From assembly GCA_016800925.1 (NCBI GenBank), contig JABCPU010000228.1:1-64000 (forward strand): a stretch of 64,000 bases of DNA, written 5' to 3'. Positions 45,702-57,949 of this stretch are shown here, piece by piece (position 1 is the stretch's first letter; every line of letters starts with the position of its first letter). This stretch comes from Suillus spraguei. Lineage: Eukaryota > Basidiomycota > Agaricomycetes > Boletales > Suillaceae. Below the pieces are notes generated by a model, which saw only the letters and a list, made by a program, of their open reading frames with translations, was not told the origin of the DNA and ran no database searches. The position numbers and the translations under genes are program-made.

Positions 45702-47361
45702 CGACCGGTGATTGTCGCCGCTCACGATAGACGCAACACGGAGGGATGCAAAGGTAGCGCTAGTCGTCGGTGTGCAGGAATTGTGTGAATTGAAAGTCTC
45801 GGCATGCCCGTTTCTCGCCTCCGCCTTTTAGGTTTTCTTTCGGCTGGCCCAGATACCTACAGCCCGCGTAATCAGCATGATATACTCATGTACTTATGTA
45901 AATAAGGAAGTACTGGACTCACTTTAATTTTAGTTCTTTTGATGGGTACACGCCTACATTCTTTTTCGGCTGACAGGTCCGCATTTCAGGCAAATAAATT
46001 TCTACTTGGCATCAAGCTGGCAAGGGACGGTGTGGCGTGGTCTGCACTCTGTAACGCATGGCCGCTAGGACATCGCGAAGAGCTTTTTCAATGAGCAGTA
46101 AGTACTACATATGCATGTGGTCAGGACGGAACATGGCGGGTGCGTGAATAAGTTATTGTGTGTTCGGATGTTTTTATTAATCTGAATCAGCTTCAAGTAC
46201 AGTGCAGCTTCAATGACTGCAGCTTCTCAAGTATAAGCGACATAGTCACCGTGATTCGTGCACCCAATGATGGGCAGCTACCGAGTAGTATTGAGTACAA
46301 GGTTGAATGAATATGCAAAGCTCCAGATGCCCTCAAACTGATTTTCTCAGGCTGCCACAGCACCGACACATGGTGTGATATCATATTTGTGCTACTTCAC
46401 GCTCGTTATCGTCATCACCAGGCCCTCCTCATTTTGACAAGGGCATACACAACGAGAATAGCAGTGGCACAGGTATGCGCACGATCGACGCCAGTTGAAG
46501 AAGAAAACGCACATTTAGGCCAGTGCCGTCATCGACGTCTTCGTCGTAGAAGATGTCATAGTTAGACATCTTCTACAACGTAGCTAGCCTGGGTAAGCCA
46601 CGGTGACCGAGGCCGTGTCTGAATGGTCTCAGTAGCCAGAGTGCGTAATAACCTTGCTTGTGGTTTGCTTCGTCCAAGGAGAAAAAGATCTGTTTTCTAC
46701 AGTTCACATTATCCAATGTAACTCAGATATATCCAAGTCACCAGAATTGCTTGTCAAGCTTTTTTTGAAAAAAAAAAAATGTCGTAAATGGGATCAGGCC
46801 GGTCGTAGATTACCCGTAAATTGATTCTCAGCCTTGGCACTCCTTCCATCTTGCCCCAAGCTCCCGTCTGCTCGGAGAAGTGGGGAGAGTTTCAAAGGCG
46901 CAATGAGTCACTGCCACTCAATGAATTGAACACAACCGTCACGGTGACGATGATGGCGACGGTACTATCTCAACGCACTCACTAGCAATTTCATTATTCC
47001 TGCGCGAGTACTACCACACGAAACATTCTCAGAGGTCCAAAGCTCACCTGGTTCTGAGGTGCTTGCGCTCCTGGTCAAGGCCAAAATCTTGATCAACAAT
47101 AGTATCTTTCCTTTCTTTTGCATTCCCGTGGTACTAATACATTCCTTTGACTTCAAACTTTATGTCCCCTTCGTTAAGCCGATCAAGGCTGAGGTAAATG
47201 AGGACTCGCAGCTGCTTACAATCGCCGACACAATTACTCAGGCCATTGCACGCGAGACAATGAAGATCCCGACGCAGTTTCTAGATTTCATCTTGCGCAC
47301 CAATGCGCCCACAACATCTTCAATACTAAAAAAATCAACCCCCTGATAATTGACTGTTGAC
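45702..47361. other. intergenic
   Basis: 5' flank of the KRE6-like gene. Holds a perfect 12-bp hairpin (46546-46576) and a T7/A12 run near 46760-46780. No supported gene. Confidence 0.5.
46546..46576. other. perfect inverted repeat (hairpin)
   Basis: GTAGAAGATGTC and GACATCTTCTAC are exact complements separated by seven bases. Not followed by a T run, and not next to a called gene. Confidence 0.7.
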
Positions 47362-47601
47362 TTATTGAGTAGCTGGGTCAATAAAACAGCAATCCCAGCA
47401 CCGCTTCCATGCGACATAGTAATCCACCGTCCCATTCTCGCAGTTCGAATGTGGTGTGGAGGTGCATCCACTAAGCTGGTCCGGGCAGTCAATTGATACC
47501 CCAGGAGGAGGTGCTGCCATTACGGGCGTTGCTGCAGTGACACTGGCGGTAGCACTGGCAGCAGAAAGAATTGTAAGGTAAACAATTTGAACGAGCTTCA
47601 T
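47362..47601 (-). CDS. small secreted cysteine-rich protein
   Basis: A 79-residue ORF without intron. The first 20 or so residues form a signal peptide (MKLVQIVYLTILSAASATAS), followed by a Pro/Ala stretch and a mature part with six cysteines (DCPDQLSGCTS, NCENGTVD, KRCWDCCFIDP), including a CxxCC cluster and one possible N-glycosylation site (NGT). It is typical of the secreted small proteins that agaricomycetes use at the wall or in host contact, but no family is recognised. Composition and signal peptide are the only support. Confidence 0.55.
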   Translation of the reverse strand: MKLVQIVYLTILSAASATASVTAATPVMAAPPPGVSIDCPDQLSGCTSTPHSNCENGTVDYYVAWKRCWDCCFIDPATQ

Positions 47602-49209
47602 GGTATCTGGTTTATATACTATGCTTCAGTCTATGATGTGATCATATAAGGAGACCATACCGACGAAAGTTTGATGGTGCAATGTGTGCGACGCTGCTAT
47701 GACAAAGTCTTAGAATATCTATTGTGTGTTGGTTCAAACTTCAGTGGAATGCACATAGTGCGGCTGAAAAGTGCCACTCACAATAGCGGGGGCGTTCGTC
47801 TTGAGGCTTTTTCAACTCAATCATGTTGACTTTATACTTGTTCCTGTTATTAGGACCGACACTGGTGACTATACTCGAAGAATGTTCTATACTGACTCAC
47901 TGCAGCTCTGAGTGGCCGGGGTCATATAATAATGATATTCATCACCTTGGAGATGTGCACACAAAATTCAAGAAGGTGCACCAGTGATAGTCAAATTGAG
48001 CCAGCGGGTCGCAGGAATCACAGGAAGGATAATCAAAGTGGTAAAACTTTTAGCAAATACTGGCATAATCCCAACATTGGTCATGGAGCACAGTAATGGT
48101 GGTTAAGAAACAACTTCAAAAAAAACGATTTTGGATGCTGAGAATCGGATTATGAGCTTAATCGTGCTTCATCGTCGAAGCGCCTCCAGAGGCGCTTAAT
48201 GTTGGATTATCAGGGGTCGAGGTACGAGCTCGACACTTATCGGGAATCTTCGGGATCGATGGCGCAATATTACCGGGCGTCAGCAGCATGGTTTTAGCGT
48301 TGGCCGGCATATATAAAGTAGGTATTTTTCTGTACCAGTACGCTTTGCGTTCATCAGCGGGTTCACTGTAAAACCTGAGTTGGTATTACTTCGCAGAACG
48401 TGTCCGAGACTTGCGTGCAACTCAACATTTAACACAATTATGAATCGGATTCTGGACTGTGGATTCAACTGTATTTCTCTTATTTAAAATTTAATTAAAT
48501 ATACTTGTCCTGGCATGCAAGCAACTGCACCCTCTGCGTGTTTGAGCAACATGGCACCCAAAGACAAAGACATATCCAACAGGCATCATCGCCAAAAACT
48601 TGTAAAAAAGCGCCCGTCAAAAAGGGCAAAAAAGGGCAGCTAGCAGGCACGGTCAAAGGCGGAGATACTGCGGAGGCGAAGGTCGAGGATGAAAAAGCTG
48701 ATGAGGAAGTCCCTGATATCGAGTGTGCGAAATATATCAAACAACATATAAAACATAACTCACTTTAGGAACTTTTAGCTGGACAGATACTTTGACTTGG
48801 TCCCTGGTCAGTGCTGTAACATCTGATGACACCATTCGAAAGGGACTGTACCCTGAGCCAGGTGCGAATGCATCAACTGAAAATGGAAGAGGGGCAAAGA
48901 TGGTAGCGGTGTGAATAGGAATCACGAATGGATTTGCGCACGAGTTAGCCAAGTTGTGCCTCTGCAGTGGGTGCACTTCCATCAAGCCCGTCATCAGCCT
49001 TGGTGCCTGAGTCAGGGTCTGGTCCTGCAGATTCAAATTCTGTGTTTCCAGTCGGTGCTTGAGTCTAGCCTGGACACAGTACTCAAACTGGATGGATCTG
49101 AGTATACAGACGAGAGTCGTCTGAAGGTTCATTGGTGTCTGACTTGGAGGTAGAAGACAAGGAGCCAGTGGTGGGGGAACTCGAGTCGGAACTCATGGAC
49201 ATGCTAGTA
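47602..49209. other. intergenic or gene relics
   Basis: A minus-strand ORF (48737-49132) has a protein-like stretch (PFSVDAFAPGSGYSPFR) and another starts MSMSSDSSSPTTGS just outside the transposon at 49210. A plus-strand ORF (48505-48768) is Lys/Glu-rich. None forms a complete gene. A short 8-bp hairpin lies at 48178-48197. Confidence 0.35.
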
Positions 49210-50449
49210 CAGTTGAAATGGTCATAATGCATATGGTAACAGTGCATAAATCTCATAATGCATCGACTTTTGTGGATCCCGACGTTGTTTCCAAGTAATT
49301 GGACGCATAATGCATCATGCATAATGTTTGTATACCCAATATGCATTATGATAGGGTGGGACATGTGTACAATAACATAGTGCATAAATTTATTGTCGTG
49401 CTTCAGTGGTATTGTCTCTTTTGACTATGTATAGAAGCCAGCGAGCAATTGAAACGATACCATACTACTTGAAAATGTCTCTAAACTTAAAGCGCAAACC
49501 TCGTGACAAGCCCGCTGTATATATAGAGAGCTGGAGAACAGCGCTGTATCAAGTGTCTACGACATGACGGGAGACGACAAAGAGAGGATAGTCTACGACA
49601 TAGGTATATATACGTAGTCGGGACTATCCGAACACCGAACGATGACGAAGGGTGGAATGCCAAACTCTAACAGTATACAACCGGCCTGCAAAGCGGCAGA
49701 AAATCACCAAGGACAATCCTCGAACTTCAGCTCATTCTACAGCCAGTGAATGCACTTCTCGCCAAAATCTCACACTCTCTGACTGGATGACAGTCTATCA
49801 TTTTATTGATTCTCGTCCTACTGTGACACAAACTAAAATTGTCGAACACTTCAACAACGACCTAATCAGCTTTCTTCTATCGAAACTCAGCTTATGCAAT
49901 CAGTAAAAGATCTTCAAGCACGCAACCGTGTTTTTGGTACCTTGCTGACTATCGACGAACTTTTGGACCCTGCTGAGGAGAAAGATAAGGGGGAGTTCTT
50001 TACGTTTGATGGTGGTGACTCATCTATTGCAGATGAGGTCCGTCGTGAAATCCTTGTTGCAAATGGTGAAGTTATCGAAGTTGATTCTGACGACGACGAC
50101 GACGACGACGACGACGAAATGGGCCCATCAGTCACACGCAACGATGTCCCAAGGGATTTGTGCCAGCAGCTCGAAGCTGCATGTATGCAATATGGGGATC
50201 CTCAAATTTCACTTGACAACTTCGAAAGTTTCGCGCTAACCTACGACGTGAAGAACTGCATAACGCTAAACAAACATGTATAGAACAATTCTTCTCGTTT
50301 TAATCATGTACTTGTGTAGAAACCATTGATAACTTTCTGTCACACTTTTGGCGGAGGTCACACGTGTCACAATTATGTGACAAATATATTCCTCATAATG
50401 CATAACATTTTCGAGGTCCCATCGGTATGCATTATGACCATTGCAACTG
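49210..50449 (+). mobile_element. non-autonomous pogo-like element, 1.24 kb
   Basis: 24-bp terminal inverted repeats with one mismatch (CAGTTGAAATGGTCATAATG at the left; CAGTTGCAATGG reading inward from the right) are flanked by TA on both sides (49208-49209 and 50450-50451). CATAATGCAT-type motifs recur inside both ends, perhaps transposase-binding repeats. The interior keeps only the two ends of a transposase gene. Confidence 0.85.
49652..50283 (+). pseudogene. transposase remnant: DNA-binding N-terminus joined to acidic C-terminus
   Basis: The first ORF (to 49906) ends with a helix-turn-helix stretch, LTLSDWMTVYHFIDSRPTVT and KIVEHFNN, as in CENP-B/Tigger-type transposases of agaricomycetes. 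The second (49894-50283) has GEVIEVDSD followed by an Asp run and LCQQLEAACMQYGDPQISLD, as at the C-terminus of the same family. The whole DDE catalytic core is missing, so an internal deletion of about 1 kb is inferred, with the join near 49880-49900. Confidence 0.7.
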
Positions 50450-50961
50450 TACTTCTGAAATTTGTCGTGAGAAATCGGCAAATTGAACCGTTCTAACATG
50501 ATGCATGCTGTTCAAAGTAAGCAGCGATTTTCACACGATTATCGTCATCTACGCAGAATCGCTCATGGCATAGTCGTTCACTCTGACTACCACTATCAGC
50601 TGATCGAAACTCATAGGTACTCAATGTATGGATGGCACCAAACACATTTGCATATGTGTATCCTCGTCACATACCCATGGCTGATGTTGCTTGCTTTTCG
50701 GCTACAGAGAACAAGACGCTAGGTACGTGAAATGGACTAATGAATATTGTTCCATAGAAGTAACTGAGTTATGAGGGTGATGGGGGTTCTAAGTAAGATC
50801 GCCATTAGCATGGCATCTCTAAACTCAAAGATACGTGACCCGCTTGGGGACAATAGGTCTATAGATAAAGCAATGTCCAAAGGACAAGGGAGAAATTATT
50901 ATCCATTCACCAATCCATAACAGACAGATTCTTATCAGGTACAATGCGATACCACTGAACC
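50450..50961. other. intergenic
   Basis: Between the non-autonomous pogo element and the 3' end of the chitinase gene. No gene seen. Confidence 0.5.
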
Positions 50962-52929
50962 CTAACAAGAACCTTCGTCTAGCCAAACATTCGCATCCCC
51001 TGAGCGGTGGCGTGAGCAGCTGTAGACTAGGAAATCACTCTTAATTTTACCTCCAGGAATGTCATCCTGTGTCCACCATTTGGCCATCCACAGTTGTCCT
51101 CTGCAGATCGACGTCACATTCGAACACGAAGCATTGGTTACCCAACTTACTTGTGTTTCACTTGGTCGCCCTTCACGTACTGTACGAAGATGTGAGCAGT
51201 TGAGGGAAGAAGACAACTCATTCACATACAATCGAGTTCTTCTTCCAGTATTTTATCCCAGTGCAAGAAGTATGTGGAGGAGCTGGGGACGTAGTGATAA
51301 CGGTCGTCACTGTTGTGCTCGTTGCCGTCGAACTAGCGATGGTCGTCGGAGAGTCGCATTGAACTAATGCATTCTTAACAGACTCGTCATAGCGGTCGTT
51401 TGCTGAAGAAGTCAAATTATTCACTGGACTTGATCAGACCTGGGAGACGAACCGTATGCCTGTGAAGCGTCCCAAAGCATAACACCGCCAAACGAAGAGT
51501 ATTGAGCCATAGTCTCTTGAATTATTGTTGACAGCATCGAAGCGTTAACATAGCCATATCCAGCTGACGAAGAAGCCGGAGCGCCAATGTATATCTTCAC
51601 ATCGCGGTTAGGAGATATAGTCTTTGCCCAATTGTCCCTGTCCGCATGTCTACATGTGGGGCTGAAGCACAAGAAGCAATGCGTACCAAGTACCGAAGTT
51701 CCACGCCTGACGATCATGGATTAGAAGCGGATTCTAGCGAATACTAAATGACTTACATCAGGGTTGTTGTAGTTCTGTAGGCCACACCAATTGTTGTCTG
51801 TCTGCGTAACAGAAATTCCTCACGATAGGATTGGTCACTCACAAAATTGAACATAGACAGCGTCGAATCCTACGGCATTCAGCGTATCGCCCAAGTTCGC
51901 ATCTGGAAAGACACATTGAGGGGCTAGTAGGAGAGCAATTGTCAATACTGGATATAGTTTCTGCTATTGCGTAGGAAGCACCTGCGGTTAAATAGAATCT
52001 ACGATGACGTTAATGCGTTGAAGGGTGGATCAGGTCCGACGTACTGCTTCTCACTGGCATCCATCAACCTGCGAAGTTCCTTCAGAAACGCTGCATATCC
52101 TGTCTGGGAGCCACCCTCGATATCCATATCAATGCTGATACTCGATCAATCTGTACCCAGATAATTCGTCATGGGAGAGCTCTTACCCATCAAGCACCGC
52201 AGTTCCAAAGGGGCGAGTGGAGCTCGTTCCGCCTAGGAAAACATCCCAGATGACCTGTGCATATTGAGTAGCTTGGATGTCGTTCTGAAATCCAACGTTG
52301 CCACTACTAGCGCCGCCGATCGAGAGAGTAACGATCTTGCCAGCAGCTTGACATTCTTTGATGTCGGATGCCAGGAAAGAACAATCAAGCAGTTGTGTTC
52401 CTGCAAACTCTACGCTGTTGCCACTGTTACAAGTCTTGATCCACACATACGTGATGAGGACAGAAATCATGTAAAGAAGTCAGGACGCATACGTTACCGA
52501 GGTTTATGGAGGGAAGATCGCCCTCCCCATAGAAACTAGTGAGAAACGCGATGGGAAATACGTCAATGACATCATCCTTAACCAATGCGAAGTCTCAGCT
52601 TGTGGTGGATCTACCGCAGTGTGACGGACCTCGCAGTAGTGCGCAAGCCGCTGTTGCCAGGCAGCTTCCTGGTTGTTGTGGGACGCCCCGTAGGAGTTCT
52701 GACCCCAATACCTGTTGATATAATGAGCTCGATGAGACCCAATGAAGGCGAGCATCCGTGCTCAGTGCTCACACAGCCAACTGTGTAACGTGAGGTCATC
52801 GGCATAGGCTACATGACAGTACAGGAAACTTACGTTCTCATTCGATAAGATGTCAAAGGCAACGGCAGTAGACGTTATGATGAACATAGCTGAAACCATG
52901 ACATGGACAACATGCTTCATAAGTGCCAT
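50962..52929 (-). CDS. class III chitinase (GH18) with C-terminal CBM5/12, second gene
   Basis: Fifteen exons give 413 residues: 52834-52929, 52773-52780 (8 nt), 52630-52711, 52493-52576, 52187-52434, 52045-52134, 51982-51998, 51843-51923, 51757-51797, 51686-51705, 51453-51637, 51230-51402, 51151-51179, 51051-51100 and 50962-50999. Exon number and most lengths equal those of the gene at 28626-30686. A signal peptide (ATG at 52929), NLAVYWGQNSYG, the GIDMDIEGG catalytic motif (Glu179), NDRYDESVKNAL, a short Ser/Thr linker and a CBM5/12 end (GQLWMAKWWTQDDIPGG, ending WLDEGSC) are all present. It is a secreted wall chitinase. The shorter linker and basic CBM start (GIKYWKKNSIY) distinguish it. 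The genes are paralogues about 20 kb apart on the same strand. Confidence 0.93.
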
Positions 52930-52976
52930 CGATGAAGTTACAGCCGAGTCCTAGTGATAGTACTGCTTGGACAGTC

Positions 52977-52982
52977 TTTATA
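52977..52982 (-). promoter_or_regulatory. TATA box of the second chitinase gene
   Basis: GATATAAAG on the minus strand, 48 bases upstream of the start codon at 52929. Confidence 0.5.
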
Positions 52983-54970
52983 TCCTCTTGGAAGCCGCCT
53001 TCGCTGTGGAATCGCAACGGATATATGCTGACTGCAACACTAGTAGGCCAACATAGTATATGATATCCTCAAAATATCGGAGGCGAAAACTCTTGGCGGT
53101 GAGGGACGTGGAAGGCGGTTGGTCTTGAGTTTGTCATGGTCCTTCGATTACTATTCACCTACTAGTGTTGCAACTTCAGGGTCCTGGATAGTGGTGAAGA
53201 TCCGATTCTGAGACTCTGCGAATATGAGAATGATCGCGCCTGGGGCCTGATTAATGATTCACCGAACGGCGAACGCCACACGACGGTATATTTTCAGTCC
53301 GAGTCGGCTTGTACACAGAAGACAATCAGCTATTCTCGGATGCGTCGAGATTCTTATATATCTATTCGAAGGTATGTGATAATAAATAGCTCAGAATGGA
53401 GAATATGATAAGAAACGCGATTCACCTCTTCCCGCAACTCTTGCTCAACAGGCTCGATTGATTTCTGCCCGGATATACTAACCGGTGGTTGCTTAAGAAT
53501 TTCAGAATCAGCGTTTGCTCTGCCATTCACGTTGGAAATTACTAACATCGTTTGGAAGACCTATCATAGCGTTTCATAAACTCAGTTAGTTTCTAACATG
53601 GTCAACGAAAGCATAGGCACACGGTATTTGCACTAAAGTCATGCAAAGCAGCATGCAGCATGCCTGAAACAGACCGTATAAAACAGTCAAGCGTAATGAC
53701 GCCCACTTCAATAGGGCATGTTCGAAAACGTTAGCTGATAACGGTTCTTGGAGTACAAGACATCTGAAACTGCAGTGCACACTGCAGATTGAGTCATTAG
53801 TAAAGCTTATCTGGGAAGTACGGATCGTTATGCTGCGGGAAACTAGGCAGATAAGCGTATGTTAGTCACATGCATTGGTTGCCACTCGCGTATGCGACAA
53901 CTACCGGAAGTAAGAAGACTTATCAGCGCCGTTCGGTCGAGTCCTGATTATGTAATGATTCCGCAACTTATAAAGGATGACGAAAACTGAACAGAAATCC
54001 AGTCAGCGGTCGCAAAACAGACTGCGATATGTTCTTTTGTAAATGGACGGTGGAGTTGCTCAAGAAGTCAAGAATTTTACCATGATGCGATCTGAGTCAG
54101 ACCCGGCGGCTCAGCGGAGCGTCAAATACTTATCGTGTCACACAGTCGCCACCTTATCGATATGCGAAGAGAGATCTTCGGTATCGGGTGCAATTACAGC
54201 TAAGGGAAGTCGGGAACCGGCAAGCAAGTGGAGCCGTCATGAATCATGCAATGATTGAGTCCAAGTCGACGTCGGAGAAATTTTCTGGGAGACCTGTACG
54301 CACAGGAACAGGAATGAGCTCTGCAGCATGTTCGCGAACTGATGGCTGCAAAATTCGCTGCGGGTTCTGAGTCCTGAACATTCGAACTTCGGCCTGACTC
54401 GTCGGTGATGGCGCATTGGTTATACCGACCACCAACTTGTGCTATCAGGCTGTTTCCAACCTTGCACTAATAGTGCTGCATCCGGCGTGTTGGCTACACA
54501 AGCTACCGTGAGTGCCGGTCCCATCTAGATACTACGGTGCAATGAGTATTCGACAGAGACCTTCTAGTTATCTCGCATAGGTCGGACCTATTGCCTTTCC
54601 AATCGTCTCAATGACACGTAGCTGTGACGTCGGCATGTTTCGTGAACATGCTTATGGCCTCTTATGACACTCTTGCAATGATCCATGATCTAAACATTCT
54701 TGATCCCAAACGAAGGAATTTAGTGCACCAATGTATGCTTGGCATTGTAGTGCACATATTTGGCATCATGATGTATGCAACGCGCAACTTCAACACTGTC
54801 TTCACCTCAGCCCCAGAATCGTACTGCTGTGAAGTTATACAGCTACATCTGCCGTTCCTCCGTGTAAGTCACACTGCGTGCATTCGAATTTTCTGTGCTG
54901 CAACACTGAAATAAAGCGATGTTGTGTCATCTGGTCTCAGATCTCAGGTGTCAACATGAGGCAGCATAAG
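52983..54970. other. intergenic
   Basis: No supported gene. Scattered short ORFs show no family features. Confidence 0.5.
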
Positions 54971-54974
54971 CCCT

Positions 54975-54982
54975 TTATATAT
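54975..54982 (+). promoter_or_regulatory. TATA box of membrane-family member B
   Basis: TTATATAT about 50 bases upstream of the ATG at 55033, within CCCTTTATATATCC. The same wording precedes member A. Confidence 0.5.
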
Positions 54983-55032
54983 CCTCGCAATTGTTTCTGT
55001 CAGATCAGTCAGTTAACGCATTCCTGCTGCTC

Positions 55033-55969
55033 ATGTCTAGCTCAAGTCATAATACTGGATACCTAGTACAGTCATTACAACCACACATTGCCGACACGCC
55101 AGATGTGCCGTTCATGTCTAGCTCGGGTCAGAATATTGGATACCTGCAGTCATCACAACGACGTAATGCCCCAGACGAGAGCTTTTTCACCCAATTTCCA
55201 CGCATGTGGGAAGCTCCAGAGTCCCGTATCTGGCGGTATATCTTCAGAATATGCTGTTACGTGTTCACCGGGCGTGGCGATCTACATTGGTTGCACGACC
55301 TCTTGAAAGAAGGAAACTCCTGGGAAGTGCTACATGGTCGATATGTGAACCAGCTCAATCAAGTGAGCACCGTGGTAAGTCGATGATGGTCATCATTCAT
55401 TCAAATCGATCGCATTAATGTGCTCTTGCGCAGCAAGCACTCGTGCTTACCACTACAGCGGTATTTATCACCACAAACCCACCACTTGGGAATGATGTCG
55501 ACTACACATCTCATGCATCTTACGCCTGTTTGGCAGAGTCACTTGTCTTTTCGTTGTTTGGACTATTGTTCCAGCTGAAGACATCTACCTCCGTATTCAT
55601 TTTTCAGAAACGTAGTACTGCAGAAGTACGTATTATTCATTGTTAGGGTGGCAGGTCAGAGCTTACCTCACCACAGATCATAATCGAGAGGCGTTGGAGA
55701 ATATTCTGGCACCTCCTTGGTTTGGCAGTGCCAATCATTGTCTTTGGCATATCAGTGGTGCTTTTGCTCATGGGTAAGCAGTTCATCTCGTAATGTGTGG
55801 TCCCGGCTTACACAGTTCATCAGCAATCGTGCTCACGGGGTTCACATCTCACACCGAAACTGTCAAACTTTGTGTGAGCATAACATTTGCTTTCCTTGGC
55901 GCTTGTCACTTGGTGTCGGTTCTGGGCTCACCGTTCTACTACCATTTATCGAATATACGCAAATGGTGA
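55033..55969 (+). CDS. unnamed multi-pass membrane protein family, intact member B
   Basis: Exons 55033-55374, 55434-55625, 55677-55773 and 55824-55969 give 258 residues. A hydrophilic N-terminus holds a near-repeat (MSSSSHNTGYL, then MSSSGQNIGYL). Then come WRYIFRICCYVFTGRGDL, a helical GNSWEVLHGRYVNQLNQ, a first membrane segment (LVLTTTAVFITTNPP), a second (LAESLVFSLFGLLFQ), a basic amphipathic IIIERRWRIFWHLL leading into a third (GLAVPIIVFGISVVLLL), and a fourth (SITFAFLGACHLVSVLG). An in-frame upstream ATG at 54991 would add 14 residues. Function is unknown. The same plan is found at 60963-61905, 63129-64000 and, decayed, at 36950-37590. I do not recognise a named domain. Confidence 0.85.
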
Positions 55970-56755
55970 AGGACCTTGACCGGCGGACCGTTTAACTTGA
56001 ACATTAGTGTTGGACTTGAGAGGTTCTATAAGGGTACTAGGTGCTCTAGTAGTCATTGATTAAATTACACCTCTAATTAGGCGTTCAGTGTTGTCGTTCC
56101 TTCTACTAGTATAAACAACTCAGATTCAGACATTGTGCATACTAAATGCAGTTTCTTGGTTTTGCTGGGGATGAATGACGAATTATCAAGTAACACGAAT
56201 AACCGTCGGCATCTTGCGTTCACCATGCCATCATACTATCTGCACGGTATTAGTAGTGACCAGTGCCATTAGTCTTGTTCTACATCCCTCCGTAGGGTTG
56301 GTGTCATGCGATGAAATTTTCTGTCTCCGTCAACTTATACATATTATGTTCGCTCGATCCCGGCCATGTCATCTAAATCATAATATTAAAATTGACAACA
56401 ACTATCCGAATCATTGGATCGTATCAACACACTAATACCCGACACTAAACATCAAGCGAAATCTGCACAAGAGTAAACTATCCCTCAACCACACTATCCA
56501 AATGCGAAGAAGAAATCGACCATATCATAAGTAACGAAATAAGACGATCATACATAGATGTTTTATTGACTGGACGTCGCGGAAAACAAGGAAGTAGGTA
56601 GCCGTTATTGAGGGCGGGAATAGAGATAGGAATAGCGAAAGATATGCATAGAACGAAGGACAGATTAATACAGCGTGAAATCGTAAAATATCATTAGTTT
56701 CATGTTGAATGCGCAGCGCAAAAGTCCAAGAGGCGGGACTTCAGCGCCTCGATAC
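55970..56755. other. intergenic
   Basis: Between the 3' ends of two convergent genes. No further gene seen. Confidence 0.5.
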
Positions 56756-57949
56756 TTATGCTCTGCTAGGGACGATCATCAAGGCTTCCAATCTCTCTTC
56801 CAGGCCTCGTCCGAGACCCTCGCGCTGCCACTCGCCGCCGACATCATCAAGCATGGCGATGCTGTCATGCTCACGCCCACTTAGACTGATAGTATCGTGT
56901 TGGTTCAGCGCGTACCCTTCGACACCTGGAATATGAGGCGGCGGGTCGGGACTTGCGCAGCTGGTGAATGATGACAGCGGAACCATTGATGCGGGCGTCG
57001 ATGCAAGCAGATCGGCGTAACTCATGAATGAGAGACGCTTAGTGGGCCCGTGCGTCGGCGACGGGGGGTGGGAGATGGTAATGGGACGAGAGTAAGGTGA
57101 AGATGTGTAGGCTGATGAAGGTGAGAGTGTTGAGATCGTAGGGAGTACAGCGGGGGGATGCTCCATGGTCGTGGTCGTAGGTGACGGTTCGACTGATGAA
57201 AGCGTCGAGTAATATACGGATGAAGGTGTGTTGATAGAGGGTGGGGAAGAGGCCATGCTACTCGTACCCTGTTTTGAGGGGAAAGCGAGTGGGCTGGTCT
57301 GGATGCTGAGCCGCTGCGGACTGCCTGCTCCCATACCCGACGTAGAAATGTTTAGGGGCGTGATAGGCCCCTGCTGATTCGGGATGCTCAGTAGCAAGCT
57401 CGTCCTTCCTGTTGGACTCGGGCTCCTGCTTCTCAAGCTACCGATTGGGCTAGCAAACCCGCTGGTAGTGAGGCGATCTCGATCTCGCGAAGGACTGACG
57501 ACAGAGATGTAGTCTTCCTCCATGGGAGAAGAGGCCGCGAGAATGGAAGCAGCACTATCAAGCACAGAAGGTACACTGTGCTCGAGTTGTTCAGTGCCTT
57601 TTGCACGTGCAATACGATGAGGATTCGAGTGAGAAGGGGGGGAAGGAGGGTGCATGGGCTCAATATCACGCTCGAAAATTGCGGATGATGATGAGTGGCT
57701 GTGGGGATAATAAATGTAAGTGCGAGTATCTGATGAAAGTGGAGTGGCCTACGCAGATGTCGGCGATGAAGGAATTGAAGAAGGTGAGCGAGAGCCCATC
57801 CTTGTATTCAGGTGCTGAGAAAGATGAGTTGAGAGTCTGTGCTCCCTAGTCGAATCTTTTGGGGGAGTGAGCAGCGTCGAATTGGACGTCATGCGTCTGA
57901 GATCAACAGGGGGCGAGTGTTGTATACTGGAAGATGGCGACATAGTCAT
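56756..57949 (-). CDS. Ser/Pro-rich protein of unknown function
   Basis: Two exons, 57753-57949 and 56756-57698, give 379 residues. Nearly all of it is low-complexity Ser/Pro/Thr sequence. Ordered-looking pieces are LRRMTSNSTLLTPP near the N-terminus, SPTHGPTKRLSFMSYADLLA in the last third, and a C-terminal helix EWQREGLGRGLEERLEALM that ends the protein. Such a conserved tail after a disordered body suggests a regulatory or docking protein. The intron phase (GC|C) and continuous frame support the model. A 5' exon beyond 57949 cannot be excluded. Confidence 0.7.

Noticed and set aside
46758..46782. T7/A12 run as a retroposon tail
   Set aside because: No adjacent retroposon body or target duplication was found.
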